Notes under the pieces: generated by a model
What the model was told of the DNA's origin: nothing
The model's database searches: none
What the model saw: only the letters and a program-made list of their open reading frames with translations
Position numbers and translations under genes: made by a program
NCBI GenBank assembly: GCA_963677085.2
Contig: CAXXFH010000004.1
Coordinates: 3,968,001 to 4,032,000, forward strand
Source of the DNA: G963677085 sp963677085
GTDB lineage: Bacteria; Planctomycetota; Planctomycetia; Pirellulales; Thermoguttaceae
Length of the DNA stretch: 64,000 bases
Direction: 5' to 3'
Part shown: in pieces, positions 52,037 through 59,521 of the stretch
Layout: each line of letters opens with the position of its first letter
Numbering within the stretch: the first letter of the stretch is position 1

Positions 52037-53169
52037 AAATCAATACCATGTCTGTCCTACCGCGAATATCTCGAAGCGTTGGCCCTCCGTCGCATGATTG
52101 CGGTGCGAGGCGGTTGCGTGTGCGCATGTTGGGCCGGCACGACGCCTGGCAGTCGCCCGGCGGTGGCGAGGTGCAGATGCAGGCAACGCGGGTGGCGTTG
52201 GAGGCCGTGGGGGTCGATGCGAAACTTTGGCCTTCCGACGGCGTTGACGAGCGCGAAGGTTTCGAGACGCTCGAAGATGTCGACTGTTTGCATCTGTTCG
52301 GCAGTTTGCCGGAGCATTTCGTCCGAGTTGAGCAAGCACATCGGCAAGGGGTACCGGTGGCGTTATCGACAATCGCCTGGTTTCAGTTGGTCAACTGCTG
52401 GCGCGAGCCGGGGCCGGCGTGGCAGCGTTTGTGGCGTGGCACGAAGTACGTTGCCCGGGCGGCATGTCCTTGGTTGCCCTCGTGGCGGCGACGTCTTTAT
52501 CAGGCGGTCGACCTGCTGTTGCCCAACTCCCAGGCCGAGGCCGAACAATTGGTGCGTTACTTTCAGATTCCTCGGCGAAAGATTCGTGTGGTGCCCAACG
52601 GCGCCAACCCGAGTTTTGGTGACGCCACGCCCGAGCCGTTTGCCGAGATGGTCGGTGGCAACGGTTTCGTTCTTTGCCCGGGGCGTATAGAGCCGCGGAA
52701 GAACCAGTTGGGGTTTCTTCGTGCGATGCGCGGCACGGGCATGCCGGTGGTGGTGCTGGGCGACGCGGTGCCAGGGCATGAAGACTATTACGTCGCTTGT
52801 CGGCACGCGGCCGACGACCATGTGCGGTTCGTTCCCCGGCTCGCTCACGACAACCTGTTGCTGGCGAGCGCTTACGCGGCCTGTGGGTGTTTGGTGCTGG
52901 CCAGTTGGTTCGAAACACCGGGGCTGGTGGCCCTAGAAGCAGCCATGTCGGGCACTCCCTTGGTGTTGCCCCGCGACGGGTGTGCGGAAGAGTATTTTGG
53001 CGAGTTGGCCCGTTACGTCGCGCCCGGCGACGCACGAGGAATTCGTCGGGCAGTGCGTGGGGCCATTGCCGAGGGCCGCAATCCTACGTTGGCCCAATTG
53101 GTTCGCGACAATTTCGGCTGGGCGACTACCGCCCAAGTTACACGGGAAGCGTATGAAACGATCGTCTAG
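52033..53169 (+). CDS. Glycosyltransferase family 4
   Basis: 378-residue GT-B glycosyltransferase. A TTG at 52033 overlaps the previous stop (TTGA), and the first ATG follows at 52048. Key strings are RMLGRHDAWQSPGGGEVQMQ near the N-terminus, then LLPNSQAEAEQLVRYF and VVPNGANPSF. FVLCPGRIEPRKNQLGFLRA and the donor-binding helix ETPGLVALEAAMSGTPLVLP follow. Retaining sugar transfer from a nucleotide sugar is expected. Its end overlaps the next gene by 17 bases. Confidence 0.9.
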   Translation: MKINTMSVLPRISRSVGPPSHDCGARRLRVRMLGRHDAWQSPGGGEVQMQATRVALEAVGVDAKLWPSDGVDEREGFETLEDVDCLHLFGSLPEHFVRVEQAHRQGVPVALSTIAWFQLVNCWREPGPAWQRLWRGTKYVARAACPWLPSWRRRLYQAVDLLLPNSQAEAEQLVRYFQIPRRKIRVVPNGANPSFGDATPEPFAEMVGGNGFVLCPGRIEPRKNQLGFLRAMRGTGMPVVVLGDAVPGHEDYYVACRHAADDHVRFVPRLAHDNLLLASAYAACGCLVLASWFETPGLVALEAAMSGTPLVLPRDGCAEEYFGELARYVAPGDARGIRRAVRGAIAEGRNPTLAQLVRDNFGWATTAQVTREAYETIV

Positions 53170-54637
53170 TAAAACAATCGCAGCACAACGAGCGCGTGCC
53201 ACTGGCTCCGCCAGTGTCTTCGGCCGGGTCCAGTATGGCAGCCAAGCTGACGGAACCCATCTACGGCGACGTCCCTTGGGACGGTATCGCTACACGCGTT
53301 TGCGTTGGCGTATCCTGTTTTCCGTGATCGATTTCGTCGGCCGTATTCTTTTCGACGGCTCTCGGGCGTTGCGCCGCTGGTTGGTCACTTGCGATGAGAC
53401 GACCAACGACAGCACCGATCCTCGCGTGATACTGCTTGTGCAACTCGATCACTTGGGCGATGCGGTGATTTCCACCTGCATGCTCGCGGCCTTGCGGCAG
53501 CGGTATCCCGAGGCGTCGATCGAAGTGCTGGCCGGACCGTGGAACCAAGTTGTTTTTCGCAATGCACCGGAGGTCGATCGGGTGCATCTTTGCGGTACGA
53601 ACCGTTTCGCCCGAGGGCGGCTGGGAAGGTTTTTCTGGCCCGCGGCGCTGCTTTACAGGGGATGGCGTTTGCGTCGACGGAAGATCGACCTGGGAATCGA
53701 CGTGCGCGGCGAATTCCCCTTGGCGCTGTTGCTGTGGCTCAGTGGGGCGCGGCGTCGGGTGGGATGGGCTTGTGGCGGTGGCGAGTTTCTGCTGACCAAC
53801 AGTGCCGCATTTGTACCGAATCGGCCCGAGGTGGCCTCGCGCCGGGCGTTGCTCGAAACGATTGGCATCGCGGCGGACGCGGAGTCGTTTCGACCACGGT
53901 TTTTTCCCAGTGTGGCTGCGCGCCGCCGGGTAGACGATCTTCTGGGCGAGTTGTCGGTGGGTTGCGCTATGGTTGGCGAAGCCGCGAGCGGCTTGTTTTC
54001 CAGTTCTTGCCCCTCGTCTCTCGCTCCTCGTCGCTCAGGCAACCCGACCAGACCCCTCGTTGTCATCCACGTCGGGGCGGGGACTGCGGCCAAGCAGTGG
54101 CCGGCCGAGCATTGGCAAGAATTGCTCGGGCGGTTGGTGTTGGAGCGGAACGTACAAGTCGTGTTGGTCGGGACGAAGGCCGACCGTATAATCACCCGCC
54201 AAATCCTGGGCGGCAAGGTCTGGCCCGACGTGGCCGATTGGTCGGGCAGGTTGAACGTGGTCGAACTGGCGGCGCTCGTCGAACGGGCCGACGCAATGGT
54301 CGGTGCCGATTCCGGGCCGGCCCATCTGGCGGCAGCCGTGGGGACGCCCGTTGTTGCGTTGTTCAGTGGCACCAACAACCCGGACCAATGGCGGCCGTGT
54401 GGCCAACGAGTGACGGTTGTTCGCCAATCGGTCGACTGCTCGCCGTGTCATCGGCAGCGTTGCCCCCGGGCAGGGCATCCGTGTATGCAACAATTGACAC
54501 CGAAAAGCGTGGCCGGTGAATTGCTGAAGCTTCTGCCGGCGAGTCGGGTGCGACACGCAAGGGCGGTGAACCGCGTGGTGTTCGACGCGGCGTCGACGAC
54601 CGACGCGGAACGGTCGATGGCCGTTCGAGCGGCGTGA
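53153..54637 (+). CDS. Heptosyltransferase-like glycosyltransferase (GT9)
   Basis: 494-residue protein. The ATG at 53153 lies within the end of the previous gene. The first 60 residues are basic and contain a CACTGGC-TCC-GCCAGTG hairpin, so a downstream start (GTG at 53322) is possible. GT9 features are ILLVQLDHLGDAVISTCMLA, the variable linker (about residues 270-305), VVIHVGAGTAAKQWPAEHW, VGADSGPAHLAAAVGTPVVA and a Cys group CSPCHRQRCPRAGHPC near the end. ADP-heptose or a related heptose is the usual donor, which fits a lipopolysaccharide-like core. Confidence 0.88.
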   Translation: MKRSSSKTIAAQRARATGSASVFGRVQYGSQADGTHLRRRPLGRYRYTRLRWRILFSVIDFVGRILFDGSRALRRWLVTCDETTNDSTDPRVILLVQLDHLGDAVISTCMLAALRQRYPEASIEVLAGPWNQVVFRNAPEVDRVHLCGTNRFARGRLGRFFWPAALLYRGWRLRRRKIDLGIDVRGEFPLALLLWLSGARRRVGWACGGGEFLLTNSAAFVPNRPEVASRRALLETIGIAADAESFRPRFFPSVAARRRVDDLLGELSVGCAMVGEAASGLFSSSCPSSLAPRRSGNPTRPLVVIHVGAGTAAKQWPAEHWQELLGRLVLERNVQVVLVGTKADRIITRQILGGKVWPDVADWSGRLNVVELAALVERADAMVGADSGPAHLAAAVGTPVVALFSGTNNPDQWRPCGQRVTVVRQSVDCSPCHRQRCPRAGHPCMQQLTPKSVAGELLKLLPASRVRHARAVNRVVFDAASTTDAERSMAVRAA

Positions 54638-54661
54638 CATGTGCGAATGGGAGTATCAGGT

Positions 54662-54767
54662 TTATTGGATCCTGCATTGCTTGTGGAACGAGGGCGACCA
54701 ACGGGAGCCCGGATTGCGGGAGCAGAACGCAACGAAGTGTTCCACAATCAACCTCGGAATCAATAAG
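54662..54767. repeat. Family B element with nested inverted repeats, copy B2
   Basis: TTATTGGATCCTGCATTG ... CAATAA at the ends, TTGTGGAACG paired with TGTTCCACAA inside, and AGGGCGACCAACGGGAGCCC in the core. It is an inverted match of 18569-18670. Confidence 0.8.
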
Positions 54768-54790
54768 TACGGTTGGAAGGGAATCCGACG

Positions 54791-55006
54791 ATGTTTGCCA
54801 TCACTTATCTCCAACAAACACCTCGACGTCCGGTTACGCCGAGCATGCGACGGGCGCACCGGTTGGTGGCCAAAACGTTTCTCCACACGAGTGAAACCGA
54901 CTCGAAGAGCGCCACGCCCGTGGCTGGCTGGAAGGCTTGGCTGTTTGCCGGTTGGGTGGTTGTTGCGGTTGCGACTTATTTGATAGTTATGCTCGGCGCG
55001 ATGTGA
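54791..55006 (+). CDS. Small single-pass membrane protein
   Basis: 71-codon frame starting at ATG 54791, with GAAGGGAATCC upstream. The N-terminal half is basic and polar (PRRPVTPSMRRAHRLVAK), and residues about 47-70 form one hydrophobic helix (AWLFAGWVVVAVATYLIVML). It fills the only coding gap between the GT9 and the membrane glycosyltransferase genes. No family recognised; a helper of the membrane enzyme is conceivable. Short length limits certainty. Confidence 0.5.
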   Translation: MFAITYLQQTPRRPVTPSMRRAHRLVAKTFLHTSETDSKSATPVAGWKAWLFAGWVVVAVATYLIVMLGAM

Positions 55007-55018
55007 TGCGAAGCGGAA

Positions 55019-55083
55019 AGCGGCGAAGCCGCAAAGCGGCCTATTGTGCTACCCACTGACAACGAATAACTGACCACTTACAA
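55019..55083 (+). repeat. Composite hairpin plus G-poor leader (copy L5)
   Basis: GCGGCGAAGCCGC, then GCTACCCACTGACAACG, AATAACTGACCACTTACAAA and the ATG at 55092. Confidence 0.6.
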
Positions 55084-55091
55084 ATATCTCC

Positions 55092-57014
55092 ATGCTTGAT
55101 TCTCTTCTCTCGTTGATCGCCTTAATTGCCATTGGCCTGACTTCTTTTGGCGTGGGCCGGCCCGTTTTGCGTGTGTTGCGAATTCGCGACGATGATGTGC
55201 TCTCGGCGGCCGTTTGGAGCGTCGCGGTGGGGGCGATTGTCGTGGGGTTGATGCTGACCGCCATGGGGTGCGTCGGATTGCTTCGTGGGCCAATCCTCGG
55301 CGTGCTGACGGCCGTGGGGGCGTTTGCCGGAATCGGCGAGATCTTTAGTGCGGCACTTCAGGCTGCCGAGCGTCCAAGGGCGCGAGACGTTCAGCCCGAG
55401 GAAATCAGCCCGGCCAATGCGGTGCTCTGGAGCCCACCGCCGCGATGGCTTACCCAGTCGCTGACGATGGCCGCTGTTCTGGCTTGTTTGGGATCGTTGC
55501 TCAGCGCGTTGGCTCCACCCACCGCCGGCGACGCCTTGTGTTACCACCTTGAATTGCCGAAAACGTTTTTGGCAAATCATGCCATCATCTTCTCGGCTTA
55601 CAGCGACAACTCGACGTTTCCGCTGATGACCGAAATGTGGTTTCTCTGGGGACTGGCCGTTAACGGTGGCGTTTGTGCTCAACTGATCCACTGGGGTTTG
55701 GGGCTGTTGCTGGCCGGCGGGACGGTCGAGTTGGCTCGGCCCGTGGTCGGACGCCAATGGGCCGGAATTGCCGGGGCGTTGGCCCTGTTGGTGCCCGCGG
55801 TGAACAATCAGATGACCGCTCCGCTGAACGACGTGGCTCTGGCGGCGATGACGACCCTGGCGTTGGCCGCTTGGTGGCGGGCGGTGGTGACGGGCGAGGG
55901 ACGCCAATGGCTGCTCATCGCCGGGTTGGTCGGTGGGGCCGCGCTGGGAACGAAATACATTGCCGTGTTGTTTGCCCTGGTCGTGGCGGCCACAGTCCTT
56001 TGGACCTTGTATTGCCAACCTAAGCGACGCCGCGACATGCTCGTTGGGGCGGCCGTGGTTTCGGTCGTGGCGCTGAGCACGGCCGGCGTGTGGTATGTTC
56101 GGGCGGCCTGGTATCGGGGCAGTCCCGTGTTTCCGTTTTTCAGCGAAGCGTTCGAGCAAACAGAAACTGCGAATGCGCCCGACCGAGAAACATTGCCCAA
56201 GAGTAAAGCACCCTTGGGTCGCAATCCTTTGAAACTGGCCGTGGCTCCGTGGCAGGTGACGATGCACCCGGAGCACTTCGGCGGTCGAGGGCACCAACTG
56301 GGCGTGTTGCTGTTGGCCGTGTTGCCAGGCATGGCGTTTTGCCGGCGATTGCGTGGAATGCGCACCTTGCTAGCCATTGGGCTTGGCTACGCAGTCTTCT
56401 GGTTCTTCTTGCGGCAAAACGTGCGTTTCCTGTTGCCCGCTGTGCCGCCGTTGCTGGTGGCCGCCGTGTGGGTGTGGATCGAAATGCGCCGATTGCCGCG
56501 ACGACCGAAAATCGTGGCCGCTACGGCGATGGCCCTGGCCTTGGTCGCTTCGACGGCCATTCCTTTGTGGCGTGCGCGGGGCGAAGTGGCCGTGGCCATT
56601 GGCTGGGAAGATCGAGAAGACTACCTGGTGCGAACCGAACCGACCTACACGGCCGCGGCCGTGGTGAACCACCTGTTGCCCAAAGACGCCAGGATCCTCA
56701 GCCAGGACTATCGGGCGTTCTACTTTGAACGCAAAGTCACCCGAGAAAACGTATTTCGTCGCTACACTCAGTACGACCAGCAGGTTACCGACCCCGCACA
56801 GTTGAGCATCCAACTGCGCAGCGCCGGATTCACCCACCTGTTGCTCATGGAAAAGGTCGATGGGCCTGGGCCGGACAGCGACCGCACGCTGAGCCGTCTG
56901 GTCGAGGCACAAGCGGCTACCGCTACTGCCGACCAACTGCAATTGCTCACCGACTACCGCTTCTGCGACCGCGACGGCGTTACCCGGCGTTACCGGCTGG
57001 TGGCGCTTCAGTAG
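55092..57014 (+). CDS. Membrane glycosyltransferase, GT39/ArnT-like
   Basis: 640-residue protein with about 12 TM helices. After the first helix pair comes an acidic extracytoplasmic loop, GDALCYHLELPKTFLANH, in the position of the catalytic Asp/Glu region of PMT-like and ArnT-like lipid-linked-sugar transferases. A long periplasmic C-terminal domain (about 500-640) includes EDYLVRTEPTYTAAAVVNHL. It should move a sugar from a polyprenyl carrier onto a surface glycan or protein. A G-poor leader precedes the ATG. It ends the glycan cluster. Confidence 0.8.
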   Translation: MLDSLLSLIALIAIGLTSFGVGRPVLRVLRIRDDDVLSAAVWSVAVGAIVVGLMLTAMGCVGLLRGPILGVLTAVGAFAGIGEIFSAALQAAERPRARDVQPEEISPANAVLWSPPPRWLTQSLTMAAVLACLGSLLSALAPPTAGDALCYHLELPKTFLANHAIIFSAYSDNSTFPLMTEMWFLWGLAVNGGVCAQLIHWGLGLLLAGGTVELARPVVGRQWAGIAGALALLVPAVNNQMTAPLNDVALAAMTTLALAAWWRAVVTGEGRQWLLIAGLVGGAALGTKYIAVLFALVVAATVLWTLYCQPKRRRDMLVGAAVVSVVALSTAGVWYVRAAWYRGSPVFPFFSEAFEQTETANAPDRETLPKSKAPLGRNPLKLAVAPWQVTMHPEHFGGRGHQLGVLLLAVLPGMAFCRRLRGMRTLLAIGLGYAVFWFFLRQNVRFLLPAVPPLLVAAVWVWIEMRRLPRRPKIVAATAMALALVASTAIPLWRARGEVAVAIGWEDREDYLVRTEPTYTAAAVVNHLLPKDARILSQDYRAFYFERKVTRENVFRRYTQYDQQVTDPAQLSIQLRSAGFTHLLLMEKVDGPGPDSDRTLSRLVEAQAATATADQLQLLTDYRFCDRDGVTRRYRLVALQ

Positions 57015-57332
57015 GGGACAGCCCGCCAAACCGCGCAGGTGCGATTCGGGTGGCATGGACGGCTTATCTGCCCTTGCTTCGTGGGCCGGTATCGTTGCGG
57101 TGGACGGGTAGTTGCCCCACCGAATGTTGGGGTGTTGCTCGCCTTCTTCGGGTGTTATGCCCCGCCGGCATGGGCCATGGCACCGAGTTTGCCCTTTTCC
57201 GGTGGCCTGTCGTGGTTTGCCGTCTAGGCAGGCGGGCGAATGGCAAATAATGCACAATTTGATTGTGGCATTGGCAGCATCTGCTAGAATAGAGAGCCAA
57301 TGGGCAGGGCCAGCTACATCCAGGAGAAATTG

Positions 57333-58565
57333 ATGTCTCCTCGCTACCATCTCCTCGCGTGCCGCGCGGCGCTTTGTGCCGTCGTTGGGGTGTGTTTTTC
57401 TATAGTCGCCACGGAAGTTGATGCGGCCGGGCGTCTCGTGCTGGGGTCTTCCGATAATATCACGTTGGACCAGCCCCGCGTGGCGGTCGAGTTGTTTGAT
57501 GTTGCGAATCCGGCTGACCCGGAAAGTTTAGGTCCCAGCGCTTCTAACACCTTTCTTCTCGATACGGGCGCCAACAGCATCCTGGCATTTGGTCCCGCCG
57601 TGAAGGAAATGAATGACCTAGGATACACGACCGACGGCACGTTCGACGAGTTGGGCGTCGGAGGAGTGACGACCTACGATGTGTCGGCTGCGTACCGCTT
57701 CGATTTTGCCGGCAGCAACGGCATTCGCCAAACCCTGGCCGGCACGCGGATACTCTCCGACCAGGACGAAAACGCCGGAGGCGTTGGCAGTTTCAATGGA
57801 ATCGTGGGCATGCCCGGAATGGTCGATCGTGTGACCACCTTGGACTATTCCGGTTGGTCGGGCGGACTCACAGGCGACCTGAGCAACATCTACATGAGCA
57901 CGGAATTTTCGACCACTGTGCCCGCGGGGCTCGGACACCGATATTCTGTGGTCGCCCAACCCAAACCGTTCACGCCTGAGGGTGCCACATCGATGCCCGC
58001 TTGGGCCCCGGTACCCTTCTTGGATGCCACCGCGGCTGACGGTAGTGAGGCATACTCGGGCGAGTTCCTTTTCGACACGGGCGCCCAAATGAGCATGCTC
58101 TCGGAGCATGCGGCGTTCGCGATGCAACTGGACACCGATGGCGACGGGAACTTCGACAACGAGGCGATACGTTTTGAGACGATTACCGGGATCAGCGGCG
58201 ATATCTCGGTACCCGTGCTGGAGGTCGACGAGATTCGTCTGCCCACCGAACAGGGTGTCGATCTGGTGTGGACGAACCTGCAACTGCTGGTGATGGAAAT
58301 CCACGAGGAGATCGATGGCATCGTCGGCTCCGATCTATTGACCAGCGGTTGGTTTGGCGCCGTGTTTGCGGGAAGCGGTGAGGACGGCTACATCGAAAAG
58401 GTGCATCTTGATTTCCGCGATTTCGACACCGGCCCGGGCACGATTTACTTCGACCTGAACCCCGCGGTCGATCACGTCACCCCCGAGCCCTCTTCGCTGG
58501 CATTGCTGCTGGTCGGAACTCTTTTGCTTGCCGCACAACTTCGGCGACGCGCGTTGCGCTGCTGA
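57333..58565 (+). CDS. PEP-CTERM anchored aspartic-protease-like protein
   Basis: 410-residue exported protein with AGGAG upstream of the ATG at 57333. A signal peptide (CRAALCAVVGVCFSIVATE) leads into a beta-rich region with two hallmark aspartic-protease motifs, TFLLDTGANSILAF (about 66-79) and EFLFDTGAQMSML (about 241-253). This resembles a tandem retropepsin or a pepsin-type two-lobed enzyme. The C-terminus is a PEP-CTERM sorting signal, TPEPSSLALLLVGTLLLA then basic RRR. The protein should be sorted to the cell surface by an exosortase system. No exosortase gene is in the window. Confidence 0.85.
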   Translation: MSPRYHLLACRAALCAVVGVCFSIVATEVDAAGRLVLGSSDNITLDQPRVAVELFDVANPADPESLGPSASNTFLLDTGANSILAFGPAVKEMNDLGYTTDGTFDELGVGGVTTYDVSAAYRFDFAGSNGIRQTLAGTRILSDQDENAGGVGSFNGIVGMPGMVDRVTTLDYSGWSGGLTGDLSNIYMSTEFSTTVPAGLGHRYSVVAQPKPFTPEGATSMPAWAPVPFLDATAADGSEAYSGEFLFDTGAQMSMLSEHAAFAMQLDTDGDGNFDNEAIRFETITGISGDISVPVLEVDEIRLPTEQGVDLVWTNLQLLVMEIHEEIDGIVGSDLLTSGWFGAVFAGSGEDGYIEKVHLDFRDFDTGPGTIYFDLNPAVDHVTPEPSSLALLLVGTLLLAAQLRRRALRC

Positions 58566-59020
58566 GCAACTTCGCCCTTGGCTGTGTGGGGCTCTTTTTC
58601 GCAGCGGGCCGCGTTTTCTGCGGTTTTTGTGCCTTTTATGGCCATTTCCCATGGTTCCTGGTTTCAAGGCATAGACGCGGAAGCCGCTCTTTTCGGTTCG
58701 CCGAAGTCGCTCCATCCGTAGATGGGGGGGAGCGAGAAAATGGTGGCTCCGGCTAATCATGTCTTTACAGAGACGGCCGCATCGCACAAAATACGGTTCA
58801 GTGGAAACAAGGGAAAAGCGGCCGCCCGTTGTCGGGAGGTCGCGTTTTTTTGTCGCTGTGCGCCAGATAGCCGCGACCCGTTGGTCGCGCAAGCTGGGTG
58901 CCACTGGCTGCTCGTCAGCCAGTGGCGAACACGGGCTACAAGCTGTCCGTGGCGCCCTCAACTGAAGGTTGCGACCGGCGGCACGCGATTCGTCCAAACT
59001 ACCACGCGGGAGTATGACTC
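58566..59020. other. Intergenic region with a hairpin repeat
   Basis: 455 bases without a gene. It contains GCCACTGGCTG-CTCGT-CAGCCAGTGGC (58900-58926), a perfect 11-bp stem; a shorter form of the same motif sits at 53201-53215. A T-rich tract (58590-58640) may terminate the preceding gene. Confidence 0.6.
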
Positions 59021-59500
59021 ATGTCTGACCGGATTCCCATGACTCGTGCTGGATACAACAAGATCAAGGCCGAGATCGACCGTTTGCACACCGAAGAATT
59101 GCCGAAGATCCTGGAAAACCTGGCCACCGCCCGGGGCGAGGGTGATCTGAGCGAAAATGCTGAGTACCACGGCGCCCAGGAAAGCCGCATGATGATGGAA
59201 GCCAAGATCAATGAGCTCCGTGATCGGCTCTCGCGCTCGGTGATCATGGACATGGCGCAACTCCCTAAGGATCAAGTGGGCTTCGGTTGCACGGTGAAGG
59301 TGAAAGACCTCGACTTTGGCGACGACGAGGAATTCACCCTGGTCGGCGCCGGCGAGGAGGACTACGACACGGGCAAGATCCTCGCCACCAGCCCCCTGGC
59401 CCTCGGCCTGTCGGGGAAGAAAGTCGGCCAAAAGGCAGAGATCGACGTCCCGCAAGGAAAGCTCAAATTCGAGATCCTGGAGATCCGCTTCGACGGCTGA
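59021..59500 (+). CDS. greA: Transcript cleavage factor GreA
   Basis: 159-residue protein of normal GreA length. The N-terminal antiparallel coiled coil carries the acidic tip in ARGEGDLSENAEYHGAQESR, the loop that reaches the RNA polymerase active site and stimulates cleavage of backtracked RNA. The C-terminal domain is globular with VGFGCTVKVKDLDFGDDEEF and ATSPLALGLSGKKVGQ. The ATG at 59021 fits, although MTRAGY at residue 7 is the usual family start. It is a stand-alone housekeeping gene next to a repeat-rich gap. Confidence 0.95.
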   Translation: MSDRIPMTRAGYNKIKAEIDRLHTEELPKILENLATARGEGDLSENAEYHGAQESRMMMEAKINELRDRLSRSVIMDMAQLPKDQVGFGCTVKVKDLDFGDDEEFTLVGAGEEDYDTGKILATSPLALGLSGKKVGQKAEIDVPQGKLKFEILEIRFDG

Positions 59501-59521
59501 CCCACCACCGTAGCAGCTTGG

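Noticed and set aside
55122..56297. 391-codon minus-strand frame in the GT39-like gene
   Set aside because: Antisense shadow rich in His/Arg/Gln/Gly; the plus strand has clear membrane-protein character.
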